Origin: JBFMFH01 sp040752275
Lineage (GTDB): Bacteria; Acidobacteriota; Vicinamibacteria; Vicinamibacterales; JAKQTR01
NCBI GenBank assembly: GCA_040752275.1
Contig: JBFMFH010000074.1
Span: forward strand, 1-20,485
Length of the DNA stretch: 20,485 bases
Reading direction: 5' to 3'
Part shown: positions 15,200 through 20,485 of the stretch, piece after piece
How positions within the stretch are numbered: the first letter of the stretch is position 1
How the letters are laid out: each line of letters opens with the position of its first letter
Made by a program: the position numbers and the translations under genes
Notes under the pieces: model-generated
Database searches by the model: none
Told to the model about the DNA's origin: nothing
What the model saw: only the letters and a program-made list of their open reading frames with translations

Positions 15200-16162
15200 G
15201 CAATGGCCGCCGTTCGCACGAGCCGCCTCCGGCCATGGCGGGTCCCTGTCCTCCTGGCCATTGTCGGGCGGCCATAGCCACGCGGCTCCGCGCACCCCGC
15301 TGGCATCGCCGTGGGCCGGCGGAACCAAGCGGGTCGCGACGCGGTCCGAGAAGACCCAGGCTCCCCAGGCGCGCGGCACGGCATCATAGAGGAGCCGGAC
15401 CTTCGACAGTCCACCGCCCAGCACGATGACGTTCGGGTCCAGCAGGTTGATCACCGAGGCCAGGGCTCGCGCCATGCGGTCGACGTATCGGGCCAGCGTC
15501 GTGCTGCACGCGGCGTCCCCGCGCTCGGCCCCGGCTACGATGGCCTCGCTCTCGAGCGGCTGTCCGGTGCGCTCGTGATGGTCCCGCGACAGGCCTGGTC
15601 CCGACAAGAACGTCTCGACGCAGCCCCTGCGCCCGCAGTAGCACGGCGGACCCGGCCATTCGTCGGCGCCCGGCCAGGGCAGCGGATTATGACCCCACTC
15701 CCCCGCGACGGCGTTCGGCCCAACCAGCACCTTCCGGCGCACCACAACGCCGCCGCCGGTTCCGGTGCCGACGATGACGCCGAAGACGACCTCGGCAGCC
15801 GCTCCTGCACCGTCAACCGCTTCGGACAGCGCGAAGCAGTTCGCATCGTTCGCCAGCCGGACGGGTCGGTCCAGACGCGCCTCCAGATCCTCACGAAACG
15901 GCCGGCCGATGAGCCAGACCGAGTTGGCGTTCTTGACCAGGCCCGTCGCCGGCGAGATCGTTCCGGGGATGCCGATGCCCACGCGCCCGCCTCCGCCGGC
16001 CGACCGCTCCAGGTCGCGCACGAGCACCCGGATCGCGTCGATCGTACCGTCGTAGTCGTCGCGAGGTGTCCCCACGCGTTGGCGCCCAAGCGTCTCCCCG
16101 TCTCGTCCGAGCGCGATACCCTCGATCTTCGTGCCGCCGAGGTCGATGCCGATCCGGATCAT
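15197..16162 (-). CDS. ROK family sugar kinase (fructokinase/NagK-like)
   Basis: A 321-residue cytoplasmic kinase of the ROK group. DLGGTK (7-12) is the phosphate-1 ATP motif, LANDANCFA (103-111) carries the catalytic Asp106, and GTGTGGG (132-138) is the phosphate-2 motif. GEWGHNPLPWP (154-164) followed by CYCGRRGCVETF (174-185) gives the His158, Cys174, Cys176, Cys181 zinc site that defines ROK kinases. The HNPLPW wording resembles fructokinase Mak and N-acetylglucosamine kinase NagK. It phosphorylates a free hexose; the exact sugar is open. The ATG at 16162 was chosen over a start 27 codons upstream because family proteins begin at MIRIGIDLGGTK and GGGAG lies upstream at good spacing. Confidence 0.93.
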   Translation of the reverse strand: MIRIGIDLGGTKIEGIALGRDGETLGRQRVGTPRDDYDGTIDAIRVLVRDLERSAGGGGRVGIGIPGTISPATGLVKNANSVWLIGRPFREDLEARLDRPVRLANDANCFALSEAVDGAGAAAEVVFGVIVGTGTGGGVVVRRKVLVGPNAVAGEWGHNPLPWPGADEWPGPPCYCGRRGCVETFLSGPGLSRDHHERTGQPLESEAIVAGAERGDAACSTTLARYVDRMARALASVINLLDPNVIVLGGGLSKVRLLYDAVPRAWGAWVFSDRVATRLVPPAHGDASGVRGAAWLWPPDNGQEDRDPPWPEAARANGGHC

Positions 16163-16263
16163 CCGCTCTCCCACCAAGCAGCCCGTGGTGCAAGTCTGTC
16201 TGCATTCGACCGGCGCTGCATCCCGCCTCGCGGCGTTGCTCAACGCTCAAACCCGCTCGGTCC

Positions 16264-16295
16264 ACGTTGGCTGGCGCACCGCCAACCAGCCACGT
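16264..16295. repeat. Imperfect inverted repeat in a divergent spacer
   Basis: ACGTTGGCTGG (16264-16274) and CCAGCCACGT (16286-16295) pair as a 10-bp stem with one bulged T and an 11-base loop. It lies in the 257-base spacer between the ROK kinase and the zinc-ribbon gene. It could be an operator or a transcript hairpin for either gene. The rest of the spacer shows only the promoter listed next. Confidence 0.35.
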
Positions 16296-16407
16296 ATGGC
16301 ACGCTGCGCGGGTCTGTCGAGGGCCTGTCGGCGCGCCCGGACCGACTCCCCGCGCGGAGCCTGTCCAGACCCCGTCCGACACGAACGCGACCCACGGGGG
16401 CCGCTGC

Positions 16408-16413
16408 TATGAT
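16408..16413 (+). promoter_or_regulatory. -10 element TATGAT of a leaderless gene
   Basis: TATGAT ends 6 bases before the ATG of the zinc-ribbon gene, the same gap as TATAAT to GTG at 11902. Transcription would start at or next to the A of the start codon. No Shine-Dalgarno is present. No convincing -35 is seen. Confidence 0.5.
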
Positions 16414-16419
16414 ACGCAG

Positions 16420-16764
16420 ATGGGACTCAACGAGCGCGATTTCTACCGCGAGACGCCGGAGCAGCTTCCCGCGACATTCACGTGTCCGCACTGCCGGCGC
16501 CGGGCCGAGTACCGGGTCCGCTGGGTCCGGCGGATCAAGAAGGACCGGATTCCGCCCGGAGCCGATGATCGCGATCGCGCGATGTTCCCCAAGCTGCGCA
16601 GCTACCTCGTTCGCGTCGACGACATGGTGGTCTGCAGTGCGTGCCGGAGGCGCTTCGAGATCCCGTCGCACCAGTCGCTCGTGTTCCTGCACGACGGGCC
16701 CGAGCCGGCCGGCACGCCACACGGCCCTGTCGATCCCGACGACGACAACTTCGGGAACCGGTAG
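16420..16764 (+). CDS. Small zinc-ribbon protein, unknown function
   Basis: A 114-residue soluble protein with two CxxC pairs: Cys22 and Cys25 in TCPHCRR, and Cys72 and Cys75 in VCSACRRRFE. Together they look like one zinc-ribbon with a basic ~45-residue insert (RWVRRIKK). A short acidic C-terminal tail ends PDDDN. No catalytic motif or membrane segment is seen. The gene stands alone, divergent from the ROK kinase, with a leaderless-type promoter. A 237-residue open frame on the opposite strand covers it but has no family features. The knuckle pairs make the plus-strand reading the credible one. Confidence 0.75.
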   Translation: MGLNERDFYRETPEQLPATFTCPHCRRRAEYRVRWVRRIKKDRIPPGADDRDRAMFPKLRSYLVRVDDMVVCSACRRRFEIPSHQSLVFLHDGPEPAGTPHGPVDPDDDNFGNR

Positions 16765-16771
16765 GAAGGCC

Positions 16772-16797
16772 GGGATTCGGGATTCGGGATTCGGGGG
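16772..16797. repeat. Heptamer tandem repeat GGGATTC x3 plus G-run
   Basis: Three exact copies of GGGATTC are followed by GGGGG, 8 bases after the zinc-ribbon stop. It faces a related heptamer block at 16825-16850 on the opposite strand, so the two can pair imperfectly as a hairpin. Four regularly spaced G-runs could also form a quadruplex. Heptamers of this kind are known as intergenic repeats in some GC-rich bacteria. Confidence 0.75.
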
Positions 16798-16813
16798 TGG
16801 AGTGGGCCCATCT

Positions 16814-17698
16814 CTAGTCCCGACTCCCCAATCCCCAATCCCCAGTCCCGTGGCTGAGCATCGCCGTGAGTCGAGCGCGGGTTTCGTCGGCCAGCCGATC
16901 CCGATCCTCCAGCGAGAGGCCGTCCACAGCAAGGGCCTCGCCGATCTCCACAATCACGGTGCCGGGTGTCACGTAGTACCGGCCCTTCGGCATCGTCTCG
17001 GCGGCTCCCGAGATGGCCACAGGAATGACAGGCACCCCGGCCTTGATCGCCAGCACGAAGGCGCCCTTCTTAAACGGCAGGAGGCCCTTCCCTGGGTTGC
17101 GTGTCCCCTCGGGCGCCAGCAGGAAGGAATCGCCCGCGCGCACCCGCTCGACGGCCAGATCGACCGCCGCAATCGCTTGATCGCGGTCGCGCCGCGCGAC
17201 GGGGACGAACCCGGCGACCCGCATGGCCGACCCCAGGATCGGCAGCTTGCCCATCTCGGCCTTGTAGATGACCCGCAGGCGCGGGCAATGCGGGAAGAGC
17301 GCCTCGAAGATGACGGCGTCCACGTTGGAGCGATGATTGATCACGTACACGGCGGGCCGCGCAGGGTCGATGCGCTCCACACCACGCACGGCCAGCCGAA
17401 CCCCGAGGATGCGCCGAGCCGTCCGCGCGCCGGCGTATCCGAGCCCGAACAGGTGACGAACCCGGCCCGTGAGGCGCGCCATCACCAGCGCCGGAGGTCC
17501 GACGGCTAGGACGTAGAGGCACAAGAAGAGGTACGCGGACAGTGAACGGCTCCAGGCAACGATCATGGTCATGGCGGCGGGCGGGTCCCCGGTATCTTCG
17601 TGCATCGATTCGCAACGATGGCGACGCATCCGGGAGCGGAATGCGTCGCGGATGGGCTCACTCAGCACCCAGTTCTGAGGGCGCACGTATGTTGCCAT
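16814..17698 (-). CDS. plsC: 1-acyl-sn-glycerol-3-phosphate acyltransferase (PlsC-like)
   Basis: From the start used here the protein has 294 residues. A hydrophobic segment near 52-72 is followed by the acyltransferase domain with NHRSNVD (His122, Asp127, the HX4D catalytic pair), FVPVARR (164-170) and PEGTRN (196-201). It would transfer an acyl group to lysophosphatidic acid at the inner membrane. ATG 17698 is chosen because GGGAG sits 5 bases before it; ATGs at 17605, 17572 and 17566 are closer to the usual family N-terminus but lack a ribosome-binding site, so the first ~40 residues are uncertain. The last ~12 residues (GTGDWGLGSRD) are encoded by a heptamer repeat and do not look like family sequence. 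Confidence 0.85.
   Translation of the reverse strand: MATYVRPQNWVLSEPIRDAFRSRMRRHRCESMHEDTGDPPAAMTMIVAWSRSLSAYLFLCLYVLAVGPPALVMARLTGRVRHLFGLGYAGARTARRILGVRLAVRGVERIDPARPAVYVINHRSNVDAVIFEALFPHCPRLRVIYKAEMGKLPILGSAMRVAGFVPVARRDRDQAIAAVDLAVERVRAGDSFLLAPEGTRNPGKGLLPFKKGAFVLAIKAGVPVIPVAISGAAETMPKGRYYVTPGTVIVEIGEALAVDGLSLEDRDRLADETRARLTAMLSHGTGDWGLGSRD
16825..16850 (-). repeat. Heptamer repeat inside the 3' end of the acyltransferase gene
   Basis: On the plus strand this reads TCCCCAA, TCCCCAA, TCCCCAG, TCCCG; on the minus strand it is a GGGGATT-type heptamer array. It lies wholly inside the last codons of the acyltransferase gene and encodes its glycine-rich tail. It is the partner arm of the GGGATTC block at 16772-16797. 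Confidence 0.7.
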
Positions 17699-17739
17699 AC
17701 TTGCTCCCGAGGGACTGAGCGCAGGCGCGCGAGGCCCGA

Positions 17740-17960
17740 TCCTCACGAAGCTCTGCCCCAGACCACCGACCACGTGTGGGAGCGGTTCCGCCTCGCGGGG
17801 TACGGTGACGGCCGGGGCCTGACGGAAACCCGTCAGGCGGGGCAGCAACGTCCCGGCGCGGAACCCGTTGCGGGCTCGGGAGACGTGCCAGCCCGGTAGC
17901 CGGGGCAGCAGGGAGCATCGCGGCGCGCCTGTCGGCACCTGCCTGGCCTCGGCCCAGGGT
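17740..17960. ncRNA. Candidate structured RNA or leader upstream of nfnA
   Basis: The gene-free region 17699-18050 contains several hairpins in series. The strongest is GCCTGACGG/CCGTCAGGC (17817-17838), a perfect 9-bp stem with an AAAC loop. Others are an outer stem 17848-17855/17877-17886 enclosing CCCG-TTG-CGGG (17864-17874), CCCGG-TAG-CCGGG (17892-17904) and CCTGG/CCAGG (17942-17958). GGGGCAGCA occurs twice (17839-17847 and 17902-17910). I could not match it to SRP RNA, 6S, RNase P, tmRNA or a known riboswitch. The minus-strand frame through it has no protein-like features. It could be the nfnA leader on plus or a separate RNA; in a GC-rich genome some stems may be chance. Confidence 0.3.
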
Positions 17961-18023
17961 GGTATCGCCTTTGCTTCCGATCCCGGTAACTCGGCCGTGT
18001 CTGCCAACTTCTCGGCTCCCCAC

Positions 18024-18039
18024 GGTTGATGCATCAACC
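18024..18039. promoter_or_regulatory. 16-bp perfect palindrome, candidate operator of nfnAB
   Basis: GGTTGATGCATCAACC is a perfect palindrome one base upstream of the GGAG ribosome-binding site and 11 bases before the nfnA start codon. The position suits a repressor operator or an RNA hairpin that limits ribosome access. The half-site TTGAT resembles an FNR half-site, but the two halves are only 2 bases apart instead of 4. Confidence 0.5.
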
Positions 18040-18050
18040 TGGAGTAGATT

Positions 18051-18899
18051 GTGTACCGAATCCTCAGCAAGGAAGTGCTCGCCCCCGACGTGGTGCGGTT
18101 TTGGGTCGAGGGGAGCCACGTCGCCCGTAAGCGGAAGCCCGGTCAGTTCGTGATCGTCCGGGGCTCGGCCGAGGGTGAACGAATCCCCCTGACGATCGCC
18201 GATGTCGACAAGAAACGCGGGGCCATCTCGCTCGTTATCCAAGGCGTGGGCAAGTCGACCAAGTCCCTCAACGCCATGAACGAGGGTGACGAACTCGTCG
18301 ACCTGGCGGGTCCGCTGGGTCGTCCGACGCACATCGAGCCCGGCAAGCGCGTCTGCTGCATCGGCGGTGGCATCGGTACTGCAGTGGTCTATCCGATCGC
18401 CTGCGGTTTCACGTCGCTCGACGGTCATGTCACCGTCATCATCGGCGGGCGGTCCCGGGAATACGTGATCCTGGAACACGAACTGCGGGGCGTGGCGGAC
18501 CGGGTCGTCGTCACCACCGACGACGGGTCGTACGGCGAACACGGCCTGGTCACCGACGCGTTGAACCACCTCCTGGCCGAGGGCCAGCGTTTCGACGAAG
18601 TGGTCGCGGTGGGCCCGCTGCCGATGATGAAGGCCGTGGTCGACATCACGCGACCGCTGGGTATCCCGACGACGGTCAGCCTCAACCCCGTGATGGTCGA
18701 TGGCACTGGGATGTGCGGCGGGTGCCGGGTGTCGGTCGCCGGCGAACAGAAGTTCGTCTGCGTGGACGGCCCGGAGTTCGACGGGTTCCAGGTGGATTTT
18801 GACGAACTCAGGGCCAGGTTGGGCGCCTACCGCGAGCAGGAACAGGAAGCTCTGCGGCTCTACAACGAACAGATCGCGTGCCGGGCGGGGACGCCCTGA
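18051..18899 (+). CDS. nfnA: NADH-dependent ferredoxin:NADP+ oxidoreductase, subunit A
   Basis: A 282-residue cytoplasmic flavoprotein of the ferredoxin reductase/dihydroorotate dehydrogenase PyrK type. ERIPLTIAD (43-51) is the FAD-binding RxPxT-like motif and CIGGGIGTA (103-111) the NAD-binding loop. MVDGTGMCGGC (215-225) followed by Cys237 in FVCVDGPEFDG gives the [2Fe-2S] site: Cys222, Cys225, Cys237 and probably Asp217, matching the one-Asp, three-Cys ligation known for NfnA. With NfnB, encoded 26 bases downstream, it should bifurcate electrons: NADH plus reduced ferredoxin reduce two NADP+. The GTG at 18051 follows a GGAG by 6 bases. Databases often label this protein sulfide dehydrogenase subunit beta; the partner gene supports Nfn. 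Confidence 0.9.
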   Translation: MYRILSKEVLAPDVVRFWVEGSHVARKRKPGQFVIVRGSAEGERIPLTIADVDKKRGAISLVIQGVGKSTKSLNAMNEGDELVDLAGPLGRPTHIEPGKRVCCIGGGIGTAVVYPIACGFTSLDGHVTVIIGGRSREYVILEHELRGVADRVVVTTDDGSYGEHGLVTDALNHLLAEGQRFDEVVAVGPLPMMKAVVDITRPLGIPTTVSLNPVMVDGTGMCGGCRVSVAGEQKFVCVDGPEFDGFQVDFDELRARLGAYREQEQEALRLYNEQIACRAGTP

Positions 18900-18925
18900 G
18901 TGCACGGTGGACCAGTCGATATCTC

Positions 18926-20362
18926 ATGGCCAAGAAGAAGATCACCCAGCGTACCAAGTACCCCATGCCCGCCCAGGACGCGCACGAGCGCGCCCACAAC
19001 TTCGAAGAGGTCGCGCTGGGGTATCCCGTCGATCTCGCGGTGCTGGAGGCGCAGCGCTGCATCCAGTGCAAGAACTACCCCTGTATTGCCGGGTGTCCGG
19101 TCGAGATTGACATCCCGGCGTTCATCCAGCAGGTCGCCGATCGGGACTTCGAGGGGGCGTGGCACACCCTGATGGAGCGCAACGTGCTCCCCGCGATCTG
19201 CGGGCGGGTCTGCCCCCAGGAGGAGCAGTGCGAGATCAAGTGCACGCTCGGCGTCAAGAACGAACCGGTCGCCATCGGGCGCCTCGAGCGGTTCGTCGCC
19301 GACTATGCCTCGATGATGAAATTCACCGATGACACGCCGCCCGCGCCGCCGACCGGCCACAAGGTCGCGGTGGTCGGCTCGGGCCCGGCCGGCCTGACAG
19401 TGGCCGCCGACCTGGCCAAGATGGGGCACAGCGTGACGATCTTCGAGGCGCTCCACAAGCCCGGCGGCGTCCTCGTCTACGGCATTCCCGAGTTCCGGCT
19501 GCCCAAGTCGATCGTCGAGCGGGAGATTGATGGGCTCCGGAGGCTCGGCGTCGAGATCAAGACCAACCATGTTATCGGCCAGACCTTCACCATCGACGAA
19601 CTCTTCGCGGAACTCGGTTTCGAGGCCGTCTTCGTCGGCACTGGAGCCGGCCTCCCCCACTTCCCCAAGATCCCGGGCATCAACCTCATCGGCGTGTACT
19701 CGGCCAACGAGTACCTGACACGTTCGAACCTGATGAAGGCGTACCAGTTCCCGATCTCGGACACACCGACGGTCCGCGGCAAGCGCGTGGCGGTCATCGG
19801 CGGCGGCAACACCGCGATGGACGCGGTCCGGACCGCCCTCCGGCTCGGCGCCGAACGCGCGTACCTCGTCTACCGGCGCACGCGCAAGGAGATGCCGGCG
19901 CGGGTGGAGGAAATCGAGCACGCGGAGGAAGAGGGCGTCGACATCATGCTGCTCGCAGCGCCCACCGCCATCCTCGCCGACGAGCGCTCGCGCGTGCGTG
20001 CCATCCGCTGCATCCGGATGGAGCTGGGCGAGCCGGATGCTTCGGGACGCAGAAGGCCGGTTGAGATCGAGGGCTCCGAGTTCGACCTCGACGTCGACAC
20101 GGTCGTCTTCGCCGTCGGCCAGGGCGCCAACCCCCTGATTCGCAATACGACGCCGGACCTGCCAGTCAACAAGTGGGGCAACATCATCGCCGACGACGGT
20201 ACGGGCGCGACCCAGAAGGCCGGCGTCTTTGCGGGTGGCGACATCGTCACCGGAGGCGCGACCGTCATCTCGGCCATGGGCGCCGGCCGCAAGGCAGCGA
20301 CCGCGATCGATCTCTACCTGCGCAACCCGCCAGTGGACGGGTACTCGCCGACGGACGTCTAG
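18926..20362 (+). CDS. nfnB: NADH-dependent ferredoxin:NADP+ oxidoreductase, subunit B
   Basis: A 478-residue cytoplasmic protein of the glutamate synthase small-subunit family. An N-terminal di-cluster domain has Cys45, Cys48, Cys53, Cys57 and Cys92, Cys96, Cys102, Cys106 as ligands for two [4Fe-4S] clusters. VVGSGPAGL (149-157) binds FAD and VIGGGNTAMD (290-299) binds NADP(H). GVFAGGDIVTGGATV (433-447) is the C-terminal FAD motif. NfnB holds the bifurcating flavin and exchanges electrons with ferredoxin and NADP(H). Alone it could be read as glutamate synthase beta subunit, but no large subunit is nearby and NfnA is directly upstream. ATG 18926 is the family start; a weak GGTGGA lies far upstream, so translation may depend on nfnA. 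The TAG stop is inside the right-edge repeat. Confidence 0.9.
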   Translation: MAKKKITQRTKYPMPAQDAHERAHNFEEVALGYPVDLAVLEAQRCIQCKNYPCIAGCPVEIDIPAFIQQVADRDFEGAWHTLMERNVLPAICGRVCPQEEQCEIKCTLGVKNEPVAIGRLERFVADYASMMKFTDDTPPAPPTGHKVAVVGSGPAGLTVAADLAKMGHSVTIFEALHKPGGVLVYGIPEFRLPKSIVEREIDGLRRLGVEIKTNHVIGQTFTIDELFAELGFEAVFVGTGAGLPHFPKIPGINLIGVYSANEYLTRSNLMKAYQFPISDTPTVRGKRVAVIGGGNTAMDAVRTALRLGAERAYLVYRRTRKEMPARVEEIEHAEEEGVDIMLLAAPTAILADERSRVRAIRCIRMELGEPDASGRRRPVEIEGSEFDLDVDTVVFAVGQGANPLIRNTTPDLPVNKWGNIIADDGTGATQKAGVFAGGDIVTGGATVISAMGAGRKAATAIDLYLRNPPVDGYSPTDV

Positions 20363-20383
20363 TGCCCTGGAACCGTGATGCCT
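20358..20383 (+). repeat. Right copy of the 26-bp inverted repeat
   Basis: Identical to the reverse complement of 13-38. It begins at the TCTAG that contains the nfnB stop codon and runs outward. The remaining sequence to 20485 has no supported gene. It holds a CATAC-TCCCG-GTATG hairpin at 20434-20448 and ends in ATGCCCCGC, which may or may not open a reading frame. Confidence 0.8.
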
Positions 20384-20485
20384 TGCAGAAGTCCCGGAGC
20401 GCGGCGCCCGGCTGGCCAGGCGCGACGACTGAGCATACTCCCGGTATGTGAGGGAGGAGCAACGCCGCCAGGCGGGATGCCCCGC

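Noticed and set aside
16240..16953. 237-residue minus-strand frame opposite the zinc-ribbon gene
   Set aside because: It also overlaps the acyltransferase gene and the heptamer repeats, with no family signal, whereas the plus-strand protein has paired CxxC motifs and a promoter.
15311..17509. A very long plus-strand open frame (732 residues) across the ROK kinase, spacer, zinc-ribbon and acyltransferase genes
   Set aside because: It is antisense or out of frame to four supported genes, has low-complexity Arg/Pro-rich sequence and no family motif. GC-rich codon bias removes stops in shadow frames.
17769..17850. SRP RNA (GGAGCGGTTCC and GGGGCAGCA pieces)
   Set aside because: The invariant GGAAGnAGCAG segment of helix 8 is absent.
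17931..17944. B12-box-like GTCGGCACCTGCC, suggesting a cobalamin riboswitch
   Set aside because: The other conserved cobalamin riboswitch core elements are not found upstream, and neighbouring genes are not B12-related.
18024..18039. FNR-type binding site
   Set aside because: The halves TTGAT and ATCAA are separated by 2 bases; the FNR site needs 4. The palindrome is kept as an operator candidate of unknown type.
17699..18070. N-terminal extension of the acyltransferase by 124 residues
   Set aside because: The extension has no protein-like features, overlaps the nfnA start and covers the hairpin-rich region.
18926..20362. Glutamate synthase beta subunit (GltD) as the primary call
   Set aside because: No large GltB subunit is present and the gene directly follows nfnA, so NfnB is the better reading.
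20477..20485. ATGCCCCGC at the right end as the start of a transposase
   Set aside because: Only three codons are visible and the nearest GGAGG is too far upstream; it cannot be supported.

Overview
The window is a GC-rich, densely packed bacterial chromosomal segment with sixteen protein-coding genes on both strands. No rRNA, tRNA or CRISPR array is visible. Very high GC at codon third positions, a mix of Shine-Dalgarno and apparently leaderless starts, a two-subunit 2-oxoacid:ferredoxin oxidoreductase and an NfnAB pair fit an acidobacterial (Vicinamibacteria-like) or similar environmental genome. That placement is inference; no marker gene fixes the taxonomy.

Layout: (1) 34-1577, minus: an aldo/keto reductase and a small P-loop kinase-like ATPase with an ATGA overlap. 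(2) 1775-4305, plus: a YdjM-type membrane metal-dependent hydrolase and a class V aminotransferase resembling the sulfurase domain of Moco sulfurase. (3) 4320-6772, minus: an ABC-2 exporter (ATPase and permease with an ATGA overlap) and a secreted protein built from two similar beta-rich units. (4) 6900-9551, plus: an 883-residue fusion of PlsC acyltransferase, acyl carrier domain and AMP-forming acyl ligase. (5) 9613-11783, minus: a sugar-1-phosphate nucleotidyltransferase and a galactokinase-like GHMP kinase overlapping by 1 base, probably a sugar-activation pair. (6) 11902-12339, plus: a small membrane protein with a leaderless-type start. (7) 12352-16162, minus: a ROK sugar kinase, then the fused gamma-alpha and the beta subunits of a 2-oxoacid:ferredoxin oxidoreductase. 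(8) 16420-16764, plus: a leaderless zinc-ribbon protein. (9) 16814-17698, minus: a PlsC-type acyltransferase. (10) 18051-20362, plus: NfnA and NfnB, the two subunits of NADH-dependent ferredoxin:NADP+ oxidoreductase.

The clearest functional link is between regions 7 and 10. The oxidoreductase makes reduced ferredoxin from a 2-oxoacid, and NfnAB can combine reduced ferredoxin with NADH to make NADPH. Two glycerolipid-type acyltransferases suggest membrane lipid turnover or remodelling.

The most unusual structures are non-coding. A perfect 26-bp inverted repeat sits at the two extreme edges, each copy starting at the CTAG that holds a stop codon; it looks like the ends of a mobile element and suggests the window is a contig bounded by repeats. 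There is also a roughly 350-base gene-free region upstream of nfnA with several strong hairpins and a 16-bp palindrome, heptamer repeats that run into the C-terminus of the acyltransferase gene, and a palindromic -10 element that could fire in both directions.
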